Assembly (NCBI GenBank): GCA_963675135.1
Contig: OY776125.1
Location: 47,398,513 to 47,462,512 of the forward strand
Reading direction: 5' to 3'
DNA from: Galeopsis tetrahit
Taxonomy: Eukaryota > Streptophyta > Magnoliopsida > Lamiales > Lamiaceae
DNA length: 64,000 nt
Part shown: piece by piece, positions 9,085 to 19,098 of the stretch
Layout of the letters: each line of letters begins with the position of its first letter
Numbering within the stretch: the first letter of the stretch is position 1
Translations under genes and position numbers: made by a program
The notes under the pieces: model-generated
Database searches by the model: none
Told to the model about the DNA's origin: nothing
The model's input: the letters and a program-made list of their open reading frames with translations, nothing else

Positions 9085-11508
9085 AAGGAGCCCATCGTTA
9101 ATGGAGTTTAGCAAAGTATACGGTAAATCGCCGTCATTCGCGACCCTCAACCCCCAACTCGAGTTTGTTCTCATCGTCGTTCGATAATTGGATTTTTTTT
9201 TACCACACCCGAAAAAAATGAATCGGAATTACCGTACAGTTTAAATCTATTCTTCAATCTCAATTCTCAAGATTATTTTTATCTAAAAATTGAAGACCTT
9301 GACGTCTCCGGTGATGAGGAATCAACCTTCTTTGCTATGAATTGAGAGGGAGTATTATTTAGACCAAATCCACGATCTCTCATATTTTTATGGCAAGAAT
9401 CTCCCAAATTAACTTCAATCATCAACCTAATCTCAGTTTCAAGAGTTTTGTTGAGCAAACTGAAATTCATCAAGTCGTTTAAGTTGTGCCCTAATTTCAA
9501 ATTTTAAATAATTTTGTTGAAGCGATCTCATGAAGTCTTTTTCGTTGGGTATTACAAAGGCGATGCGGTAGCTAATGAGTCTTCTTTGTTGGATTTGAGA
9601 TTCTTAATTAATGTTTAAGATCAATTTATCTTTGAGTTGAGATTCTAAATTAATATTTTATACCAATTTGAGGAAGATATATGAACTGAATATGAAGGAA
9701 ATGAAATTAGCAGGGAAGGTGAGTCGAGGAAGACGATAATTTTAGAGATGGGGATAGTAGTAATATTTCATTTATAATTTCAATTATGTTAAATTAAGTG
9801 TTTTAATTTATAAATGTAATGGTAATAAGGATATACATGTCGATTATTATTCCTTTAATTTTAAATTTAAAGAATATTTTTATCATTTTATATTTATTAA
9901 TTTAATTTATTAGTAGGGCGATGCAGTGCGATTGCATATTTGCAAAGGGCAAACGCACTAATGCGGAGTGCAATCATAAAAATAGAAATTCATACGTTAG
10001 ATCAACGATCCAATGGTATTTAAATGATTGCTTGTTGCAAGACAGGGTCTTACCATATAAAGACCAATTTTCAATTCCTTTATTAGTTTGGTAAGAAAAT
10101 TTAGGTGATGTTTTATGTGTGTGAATTATTGAGATTGAAAAGATAGGGAAAAAAAATAGAAAAGTTATGAAAGAGAAAAAGTAAAGAAAGATTAAAAAGG
10201 AAAAAAAAAAAATAGAAAGAGAGTTAGTGAATTTTGTAAAAAAAAAAATCAAAGAACAATTTTTGAAGTGAAATAAAAAATAATAAAATGGGTGTCTTTC
10301 GAAGGTGCACATAATACTTTATCTGACATTGTAAGATAAATTCATAGACTCGAATGTCCTTTTGGAGATGTTTGTTTTGGGATCATAAATTTGAATTTGA
10401 AATTTTGAAATTCCACACACATTTAGTTTGGGATTTAAATTTAAAATTTTAAAATCTTACCGTATAAATACATATAAATTTTACAACCCTACCTATAAAA
10501 CTTATATAAATACATATAATTCTATACTACGTACTATAAAGTTAAATTCTACACAACTTAAATCTCAAAATAAACACAAAATATACAAGTTATTAGAATT
10601 TCAAAATCCACTAAATTTTAAAATACGAATTTCAAAATTCTCAAAATTTCAAAATTCTCAAAATTTCAAAATAAACCTCCCCTTTAAAATTATTCTTTAA
10701 AAATGTAAAGGGCAAATGTTTTAATAAAAAAAATTAAAGGTTTAATTGCAAATTTAATCACAGTCTTGCTAAAAATTGCAATTTACTTTCAACTTTTGAA
10801 TTTTGGTAAATAAAATTCGACCTTAACCTTTTTAGCAAATCGAGCTCATGGGTAGATTACCTCTTGCCCGAGAATGACATAGCATACGTGAAAAAGCACC
10901 ACCTTTTATTCAAAGTTGCAATAATACTCTCAACTTTTGAATTCATTTGATAATTTTTTGCATTTTACCAGTTTTTTTTTTTAACACAAAAATGCTCCAA
11001 GTGAGATTTTATTTACAAAGAGACATAATTTTATTTACTAAAAAACAAATTGCATTTTATTCACAATTTGGATAATAATGGCATGAAAAGATTCGAGGGA
11101 CAGTGAGTGTTGAGACGGAATATTATATTGGACATCTTAATTATCCAATGTACATATTCCGAATATGTATATATAGTATTCAGAAATTATAACGCCAAAA
11201 AGTGGACTATAAACTTGCTTTTATTAAGAATGTATTGAGATTGGGTTTCTCACGCTACCACATATTTGGAACACTTTTGAATAATGAGGCTTACGTTTCT
11301 TTCCAAATGAAATCACATACAAGTATGTTTCATTTTTTTTTTACTCCATATTTTTCATCATCTTGATTATAAAAAATTAAGGTGATAAAACATATAGTGA
11401 ACCGTGAAAAATGGTACAAAGAAATGAAATAGTTTTATTTATCAACTTCTAACATGCATTCCCTCGCCACAGATGAGATGTCAAGAAAAAAAAAAAAATT
11501 CATATAAT
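9085..11508. other. AT-rich intergenic stretch
   Basis: No gene is supported. Short direct repeats of AAAATTCTCAAAATTTC occur near 10632-10670. A stretch at about 10740-10970 (TTTAATTGCAAATTTAATCAC, CTCAACTTTTGAATT) resembles ends of non-autonomous plant elements, but no matching end or target-site duplication was found. A 73-codon minus-strand open frame at 9279-9500 is unassigned and probably chance. Confidence 0.5.
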
Positions 11509-11562
11509 TTTTTTTTTGACATCAAAGCACAACATAGCAGCTTCAAACAATACATCTAAACT

Positions 11563-12091
11563 TTAGAAACCAAATTCTGCAATCCACTGAGGAACTTCCT
11601 CATCTCTCCATCTTGCCATTCTGGACACATAATTGATCTTGCACACTACAAAATCTTCCACGGCGTTCCATATATATCCTGTCCAGAACGTACCCCTCCA
11701 TATTTGTTGCTTCTTTTCAATAAGTTGCACTGCATCAAGGGAATCGGACGACACCCTAACTCTCCCCACTCCCTGTTCCTTGCACCATTTGAGTCTGGCC
11801 TCTTTCAATAGCTTTTCCCAACCGCCGCCCATACCAATGATCACTCCCACCCCAAACTTTTTATTCTCCGCATTGTACGCTGTATCAACCCCGACCCAGA
11901 AGCAGTCCTCCTGTACCCCTCCGGCCACTGTCTCTCTCTTGTCGCGAAATCTGCACCCCCCTCCGTTTCCTGGAAATCCTTCAGAAAGCCAGTAGCCCAA
12001 GACAGCCCCCATCTTACGCATCTTTTGGTTCCCGCTGTGGCCGGTCGTGGATTAGATTGCACCGTTCCTTCCACGCGAGAATGACAAATTC
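11563..12091 (-). pseudogene. LINE ORF2 C-terminal RNase H domain
   Basis: The minus strand reads WVGVDTAYNAENKKFGVGVI, then an 'EARLKWC', then VSSDSLDAVQLIE and a final SRMARWRDEEVPQWIAEFGF. This is the plant LINE RNase H pattern, in which the DxA start, the SDS motif and the last HVSR-N-AD block are recognisable. The usual Glu-containing 'AEA' block is degraded to 'KEA', and the final block has lost its Asn-Ala. Upstream (11990-12091) the frame shifts, but FVILAWKERCNLIHD marks the linker from the zinc-binding region. The hAT element is inserted at the 5' end of this piece. Confidence 0.72.
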
Positions 12092-12228
12092 CTCAAAGTC
12101 AGTGCCGGTCCTGAGATTTTGTAGGTCTGGGGAAAAAAAAATGGGCCACTTTTCTAAAAAAAAATATCAAATAAAATAAGTGAAATACGTATGCACATAT
12201 TAAAAATAAATGAATGTTATAAAATAAA

Positions 12229-14195
12229 TCATTTAAAATGACTTCTTCTAGCATTTTGAGAAGCAAATTCTTCAATAATATCTTCATAATTAATTTTTTC
12301 TAGCATATCTTTTTCAATACATAAAGTTGTTAGTCAATTTAATCTTTCTTGTGACATAGTGGATCGTAGGTATGTTTTTAGCAATTTTAATTTAGAGAAA
12401 CTTCTTTCGGCAGATGCCACAGTCACAGGAATAGTCAACAATATTCTATACACAATTAAGGCATTAGGATAACAACCCAAAGCATTTACAAACTCAAGAA
12501 TTTATAGGACATATTTTTTTTCTGTTGATAAAGTTACTTGCAACACTTTTAGTTCGGAAAATAAATCATTTGAATCAATATCTAAAGAGTTGTCATGCTT
12601 CAAAGTGTTCTCTAGATTCTGACAACATTCTTTTAATTTATTATCATCCAAATTAAGATTTTAATTTAATTATTTGAATCAAATAAAAATCCAAAAATAT
12701 TATCATATGTTTGCAATTGTTCAAATCTATTTTTTAAGGCAGAAATAGCAACATCAACAACAACAAAAAAGTAATTAATTCTAAAAGAATCTTCACCGGA
12801 TTGTGTATCATCTTCATCTTGTATATTTTCATCAAATTGCTTCTTTCTTCTAATTTTTCGTTTTTTTGGAAAAATAGGTTCAATATTCATTTCAAGTGCA
12901 AGACTTGTAGCGGAAGTCATAGCTAAAATAAATCAATTATCGTATTCTTGACCCCTCACATCATGAACATTAAGACCAAGAGATTCCAATGCACGTAGTA
13001 ATTCCCTAAAAAGACCATATCCAGTTGTATCGTGAACATTCAAATATTCCAAAAAAAAACTCTTCAATTTTTATTTTTCTAACCTACGTGTCTACACATC
13101 GTATAATCAATGTCATTTGTTCTTGGTGACTTATATCTGGAGTGCAATCAAGAATTACAGAAAAATATTTTGCTTCTTTAATTTTAGAAATAATTTCACT
13201 TTTAATTTTAAAAGCCAACTTAGAAATCAACTCATTCTAAATTTTATGACTAAGATAATGATAATGTATTTCATTGTCCTTAATACATCGAATATGTTCT
13301 TGCATCACTAAGTCAAACTCTGCAATCATTTCAACTAAACCTAAGAAATTTCCATTGTTTTCTTCATAAACTCTCTCTTTTTTTCCACGAAAAGCCAAAT
13401 TATTCTTAGCAAGACATTTTACTATAGCAATTATTCTAGAAAGAACTTGTTTCCAATGCATTTTTTCTTTAGAGATTTGTTCTTGTAAATTTTTGTCAAT
13501 TGTTTCGTTTTTTCTTAATCTAATTTGTAACTCAATCCAAGTATTCATATTAGTGATGTGGTCAACACCGTTTTCATGCATTTTAAGTCTTTCACTAAGA
13601 TGCTTCCAATCATTATACCCTTCATTTGCTAAAGCACTTTTAGAAGCCGGTGATTTAAATAACTTGCAACAAAAACAATATACTTTATTCACACTCTTTG
13701 AATAAACTAACCATATCCTATCTTGATTCTCCCCATTTGGTAATATTCGAGTGTAATGAATTTGTGAAAAATGTCTAAAGTTACTATCTCGGGGTAAGTT
13801 ATGACAATTTTCTCTTTTTGGACCTTTCTCAACTAATATATCTCTTGTTTTATCATCAAGACTATCCCAAATTGGAGGATCATAAATATCTAATTCAAGC
13901 ATCGAAGTTGGATATTCTTCATCAACAATATTAGACTCATTTTCATTTATATTCTCATTTAAATTATTTATATCTACATCCACTGGAAGACTAGTTTGTC
14001 CATTCAAATTATTTACATCTATGTTGTTTAGTTCTGGTCCACTATTAACATTATCATTCAAGTCTTCTAAACGACTCGATTGTGCTAAATTTTTTGGAAA
14101 AAAATTATCTAATGCTTTTGTGATTCAATTAGTTGTTCAGATCTCTTTCTTTTTTTCCTTTTCTCACTACCAGATTCATGTTTTTTAGAAAACAT
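12229..14195 (-). pseudogene. hAT transposase, TTF-type zinc finger, decayed
   Basis: Reading the minus strand, ATG 14193-14195 gives MFSKKHESGSEKRKKRKRSE, a basic N-terminus. A frameshift follows near 14115, then the long open part 13237-14061. That contains an acidic Asn-rich linker and the TTF-type zinc-finger region ([20 protein letters not shown], then [21 protein letters not shown]). The frame continues through [20 protein letters not shown] with stops, then LRALESLGLNVHDVRGQEYDN. It jumps from there to SLALEMNIEPIFPKKRKIR, so roughly 170-200 residues of the catalytic core are missing compared with relatives. The C-terminal hAT dimerisation region (VTVASAERSFSKLKLLKTYL) survives and ends at stop 12229. 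The protein cannot be active. Confidence 0.87.
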
Positions 14196-14913
14196 ATTTA
14201 TATTAATAAGTAAAAATTGATAACTAAATGACATTAAATAATAATTCAACAAAAAGTAAATGAAAAAGAAATAAGAAGTCAAATAATCAATATTCAATAA
14301 ATAAATAAAAATAACAGAAATAATAAAAAAAATGAATAATATAACCGTGATTGTAGACCGTGAAACACTGGAGAAAGTCGAATGTCGAATACTCAAATCC
14401 CAAACGTAATCACCAATGCGATCAGATGTCCAAATGAGATAAACAACTTGGATGCAATCATCTTCCTTATATACTAATTCTGAATCTTTTTAGGATTACG
14501 TGGCTTCACCAAAATTCTCACTTTTTAAAACTCTTATTTTCTGTAATTTTGATTTTTTAAAATAATTTTCTCTTTCCTCTTCTTTCTCTCTCTTTTTCAA
14601 CTGTCATTTTTTAAATTATTTTTACTTTCTTATCCATTCTCTCTCTCAACTTCTCCGATTTAAATTTTTTAATTATAATTAAACACTAGTATATTATACA
14701 GAGTAAATAAATCAAAAATAGATTGAAATGGAATGGAATACATAAGTGAAATGCACATCCTAATTTATAGGAACACTAACTAACGGTAGTATGCAAGCTT
14801 ATTAATTAGATATTAATAATTAATTACTAATTAGGAATAAATAATTGTGTTTAGTATTAAACTCATAATCATTTTCAAAAATACAATTAATTAATGCTAG
14901 CTTATTAATTTTT

Positions 14914-16076
14914 GGGTTAATTCTAAATAAATACACCACCTTTCATCTCAATATCAATTTAATCACGACCTTTACGATTTTTTTTAAAACCCCCACCTTT
15001 CCTCGTGTTGCAATTAGATACACATTTTTTTTCTCCGATCAACAATTGATGATGTGGCTTGCCGGAGCTCGCCACGTCATATTACACATATTTTTTTTTA
15101 TTTTCCCTATATAAAGATTACACTTTATAAAAATATAATTTTTTATAAAAATAAAAATAAAATTGCAGCGTCTCCTCTGCTTCTCAACTAAATCAAGTTT
15201 TCTTCTACCATTCTCAAACTAAATTAAGTTATTCTCATAACCATAAAAATTAAATAAAAATAAAACTCTCGGCATCTTCAACGTCTTCTTCACTTCTCAA
15301 ACTCAACAGAGTTTTTGTTATGCGCGTCTCTCTCACTTCTCAAACTCAATCAATCAAGTTCTTCTCTTCAAATCCTAAAAATCAAAATCATAAGGGATAG
15401 AACATTTTTGTTGCAATAATCATTAGTGTTTAAACACATTAATTCCTAAAATATTTTCCTCTCTCATAAAGCATATAAATTGTAGTTCTCGAACTAGTTG
15501 AACAAAATAATAAAAAACCACCAGGTTATCTTCAACATACACCCAAATACAATAATTAATTGAGGTCCACCTAAAAAAATTATAGTTCTCGAACTAGTTG
15601 AACAAAACAACAAAATTATTAAATAATTTAAGAATTCCTGCGTGAGTTTTTTTTTTGTATGATTTTTATGGTTAGAAGATAATAACTTGAAATTTGAGAT
15701 ACAGAAAACTTGATTTAGTTTAAGAAGCAGAGGAGACACATGAAATTTTATTTTTATAAAATTTTATGATTAAGAGAGAATAAGTTTGAGAATGGTAGAA
15801 GAAAACTAGTTTCAGAAGCGGAGGAGACGCATACAATTTTATTTTTATTTTTATAAAATTTTATATTTTTATAAAGTGTAATTTTTATCGGAAAAAAAAA
15901 AATATGTGTAATATGACGTGGCGAGCTCCGGCAAGCCACATCATGGTTGACCGGAGAAAAAAATGTGTATCTAATTGCAACACGATGAAAGGTTGGGGTT
16001 TTAAAAAAAAAATCGTAAAGGTAGTGATTAAATTGATACTGGGACTAAAGGTGGTGTATTTATTTAGAATTAACCC
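14914..16076. mobile_element. MULE-type non-autonomous element with long TIRs
   Basis: Long terminal inverted repeats of roughly 180 bp or more start GGGTTAATTCTAAATAAATA at both ends and continue inward through GGCTTGCCGGAGCTCGCCAC. The identical 9-mer TTAATTTTT flanks both ends (14905-14913 and 16077-16085), which fits Mutator-like transposition. Similarity between the arms extends further inward with rearrangement, so the element is largely foldback. No protein is encoded; open frames inside are short. It lies inside the hAT element, upstream of its transposase, so it is younger than the hAT. Confidence 0.92.
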
Positions 16077-16267
16077 TTAATTTTTTTTACCGTTTATGCA
16101 CTCAGATCAATTATTATATTTATCTTTTAAAAATTTAATTTCTTTTAACAATATTACTTATAATATTATATATATATATATTATATATAAAAAGTAGGCC
16201 CCCAAAAATTTGGGGTCCGGGGCGGTCGCCCCTCCCGCCCTGCCTCAGGGCCACTCCTGCTCAAAGT

Positions 16268-16420
16268 TCTCCTCTCATACCCTATCCACCAAATCCCTCA
16301 CGTCCAGTCCTTCTCCTCCCTTCATAGCTTCCCACCAGCCGTATCTTCTCCAAACATGCTTCGAAAACCGACAATAAAATAGATAGAGCATGGGTTGTTG
16401 AATCTGCACCAAGTTACGTG
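16268..16420 (-). pseudogene. LINE ORF2 zinc-binding RT region, tail
   Basis: The minus strand reads LYLFYCRFSKHVWRRYGWWE, then GLDVRDLVDRV, a stop, and EENFE. This matches the end of the plant LINE 'zf-RVT' region, where a Cys-Pro-Phe-Ala block precedes VW. After the hAT target duplication it continues at 12091 as EFVILAWKERCNL, which shows the two parts were one gene. A premature stop is present before EENFE. Confidence 0.65.
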
Positions 16421-16448
16421 TAATTTTGATTGGCTCTCTACGTGTGAA

Positions 16449-16905
16449 CAAGGATGAAAATATCGGTATCGGTGGAAATATCGAGACCTTAAATTTATGG
16501 AAATATCGACGGATATATCGATATCGAATATCGATATCGGTAAATTTCAAAAATTGTAAAAATTTAATAACAAACCTTTAGTACATAAAATCAACAAAAT
16601 AATTTGAATACATTTTATATCAATGATAAATTTATATAAAATATAATATACAATGTTATTTTGTATGACATTTATCGATATTTTTTGAAATTTATCGACA
16701 TTTTCTCGATATTTTTCAATATCTTCTCGATATTTTACCGATATTAGGCTCGATATTGTTATTGTCTACCGATATTTATCGATATTTCCAATTTTTTTAC
16801 AAATATCGTGGAAATATCGATTCTTCCCAATATCGATATCGGTGACCCTGAAAAATGGATATATCGAGGATATATCGGGGATATTTTCGGATATTTTCAT
16901 CCTTG
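16449..16905. mobile_element. hAT-type MITE rich in CGATAT
   Basis: The element starts CAAGGATGAAAATATC and ends with its reverse complement GATATTTTCATCCTTG. The octamer CGTGTGAA flanks both sides (16441-16448 and 16906-16913). The interior of 457 bp is made of degenerate ATCGATATC-type words and has no coding capacity. Confidence 0.9.
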
Positions 16906-16913
16906 CGTGTGAA

Positions 16914-17257
16914 TGAGACCTCTACTTAATTCTCCACTATTAATATATAAGAATTTCAAAACCCAGAATTCACAATTTAATTTTAAGACTATTAATATAT
17001 AAGAATTAATTTCTCAACCTATCTACAAATTTATATTTTTAGACGAAATTCTTTCATAGTATAATATAAGTGATAACGTGGTTCACAAGTAAAAAAAAAT
17101 AGAATGGGCTAGATAAAAAAAAAATTATGACTCATTTTACAAAAAGTTAAAAGTCTTTAATGACTTGTTCTGTTGTTAATTCTTATTTTTTGTTATTAAA
17201 AACTTTTACTTAGAAAAACTATAATAATGAAGTACTAGAATTTATGCCATAAAATGT
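16914..17257. other. AT-rich stretch between MITEs
   Basis: No gene is seen. The phrase CTATTAATATATAAGAAT occurs twice, near 16939 and 16988. Confidence 0.5.
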
Positions 17258-17259
17258 TA

Positions 17260-17815
17260 CTTCCTCCGTCCGTCTATAAATTTCTCATTTTACCATTTTG
17301 ATTCGTTCGTCTATAAGTTTCTCATACATTTTTTGATAAAGGCACAAACTTGTGTGAGACCGTCTCACGGATCTTTTTCCGTGAGACGGATCCTTTCAAC
17401 CCATATTTCAAAATTTTGGGTAGGATAACCCATTTTTTTTTTTTTTCCAGATTTTAGTTTGTAAAAAAAGTGATAATGTTTAAGTAAAAAGTGATAATAT
17501 TTTTAACAAAAATGACTATTACTTTTTACTTAAACACTATCACTTTTTGCTCAAACATTATCACTTTTTATATATAAAAGCCGTCTCACAGATCTCATTT
17601 TGTGAGACGATCTCACCCAAGACTAGCCCTTTGATAAATACTTCTAATTTTTTATTCTCACCCTTCACTTGATATCTTATTTTTTTTCACTATCTCTCTC
17701 ATTTTATCTATTGCATCACTTGTACTATATATATATATATATATCTATTATTTAATTACTTTTTTTAATATTTGTATAAAAAAATAATAGAAAATTTATA
17801 GATGAACGGAGGGAG
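17260..17815. mobile_element. Stowaway-like MITE with a nested MITE
   Basis: The ends are CTTCCTCCGTCC and, at the right, GGACGGAGGGAG-like (GAACGGAGGGAG), flanked by TA on both sides (17258-17259 and 17816-17817). This is the Stowaway (Tc1/mariner) pattern. The inner sequence CACTTGTACTATATATA is shared with the copy at 49930-50703. The 289-bp MITE at 17341-17629 splits it. Confidence 0.85.
17341..17629. mobile_element. MULE-like MITE with 9-bp TSD inside Stowaway
   Basis: Imperfect 28-bp inverted ends carry TGAGACCGTCTCAC on the left and its diverged match on the right. The 9-mer TTTGATAAA flanks both ends (17332-17340 and 17630-17638). The interior is itself an imperfect palindrome built of GTGATAATGTTTAAGT-type words, so the whole element can fold on itself. 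Confidence 0.88.
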
Positions 17816-18069
17816 TATAAAAATAAGTATTTTCATGCCACACACAAACTCCCTGAATTATAAGAGCAAATTATATGTTATAAAATTTCTAGAGAAGCAA
17901 TTGTGATTTTTTAAATTTTTATCTTTTTGAAAATAGAATAAATTAAAATTCAATCGTGTCTCACATGCATATCTATTATCTCTAGCAAAGATACAATTGT
18001 CCCCAAGATAGCTTACCCTAAAAAAAAAAAAAAAAAGATAACAACTAGCTTCTTCAACAATCAATTAAT

Positions 18070-18915
18070 TTTTTTTTAAAGTAGTAGAATTACAGATAGG
18101 AGTTAAATTACATATCACTTGCCCTCACCTATCCAAAAGATCACAAATTCTACCAAAAGATCACAAATTTCAGACTCAATCGTGAGAGGATGGAAGGATC
18201 AACGATCAACGAGCATACCTTGAGACTCCGCGGTCTAAGAAGATAACAACGACCGTGCTACAAACGTCCCAAACCTCATAAATACGGACCCAAGGCCTAC
18301 CAGCTCCAACAGGCACAACAAAGTGCCACCATGGAAAAACCCGAAAACGAGAAGAAAACCCATCAACATAGGGAAGAAAACAAACTAGCGGGGAAAGGGA
18401 AAATACCGAAAGTAGAAAATAACGGCATAGGAAGAAAAAAGGAAAAAACGATCCTAAAAACACCAGAACTTAACTAAGAAGCATACTAAAATAACATGTA
18501 GAAAGGAAAAACGAAAATAAAATGGGATCAGACGGATGACTCACCCAATCGGTCACCGTGGCTCCGACGGGGAGATTCACCCATTGATCCCAACTAAATC
18601 CCTACAAAAGACCCTTTTGCCCAAATAGAAAAGCGGTGTAGCGGCGCTACAGGCGGCGACTCTGCCGACGGTGTTGCAAGTGGCGCGGCGGCGGGCAGCG
18701 GTGTTGCAAGCGGGGCGGCGACAGACGGCGGAGTTTCAAGCGGATATCTTTAATTTATTTTGGAGAAAATAGAGAAGAGGGGTGCTTTGTAGGCGGTGGG
18801 CGGCGGATTGTAGGCCATGGTTTTGATGGAATAAGCTTACAATGGAAGCTAAATTAATTAAGAGAGAGAAACTCTCAAATTGTAGAGAGAAGCGAGAGCG
18901 AATTGGTCGACACTC
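18070..18915 (-). mobile_element. retroposed sequence (LINE-derived or processed transcript)
   Basis: An identical 19-mer, TCTTCAACAATCAATTAAT, flanks the unit (18051-18069 and 18916-18934), and the left edge is a T-run, meaning a poly-A tail on the minus strand. This is the signature of target-primed reverse transcription. On the minus strand it opens GAGTGTCGACCAATTCGC and passes through a GC-rich part at about 18600-18740, with CCGCCG and TTGCAACACCG repeats. It then becomes T-rich and ends near CTACTACTTTAAA before the tail. A 21-bp direct duplication (CCAAAAGATCACAAATT) sits near 18133-18172. No protein domain is recognised, so the source transcript is unknown. Confidence 0.75.
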
Positions 18916-18934
18916 TCTTCAACAATCAATTAAT

Positions 18935-19098
18935 GAAACTGAAGTAATTTGCAAACATAAATTATTGTGTTTTATTTACTACTGATACATTAATACTAAT
19001 GCAGTTTTTGAATGGTTGGGTGGGCCATAAGGTAAGTCCACCCTTGCGGCCTTGCCCACAAGTAAAGAAAAATATTACTAATTTTTTCATCCTTTTAA
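18935..19098. other. short spacer
   Basis: No feature is seen apart from the left target duplication of the next element (19089-19098, ATCCTTTTAA). Confidence 0.4.

Larger units (their letters stand above)
12100..16259 (-). mobile_element. hAT-family DNA transposon with 8-bp TSD
   Basis: The ends are imperfect terminal inverted repeats: CAGTGCCGGTCCTGAG on the left and, reverse-complemented, CAGGAGTGGCCCTGAG on the right. The identical octamer CTCAAAGT flanks both ends (12092-12099 and 16260-16267). An 8-bp duplication and a 'CAG-GCCGG-CCTGAG' end are typical of plant hAT elements. It encodes a decayed transposase on the minus strand and carries a nested MULE at 14914-16076. Its insertion site is a LINE ORF. 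Confidence 0.93.
11509..16448 (-). mobile_element. LINE (non-LTR) retrotransposon fragment, interrupted
   Basis: Two minus-strand pieces, 16268-16420 and 11563-12091, become continuous when the hAT insertion (12100-16259 plus one target copy) is removed. Together they read as the end of a plant LINE ORF2: the tail of the zinc-binding RT region followed by an RNase H domain. A short A-run on the minus strand (T-run at 11509-11518) lies about 45 bp beyond the stop, as expected for a LINE 3' end. The endonuclease and RT core are absent, so the copy is 5'-truncated. The exact 5' edge is uncertain. Confidence 0.7.

Noticed and set aside
16141..16200. Possible separate MITE at the TATATATA stretch near the hAT right end
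   Set aside because: It is an AT-rich subterminal part of the hAT element, with no ends of its own.
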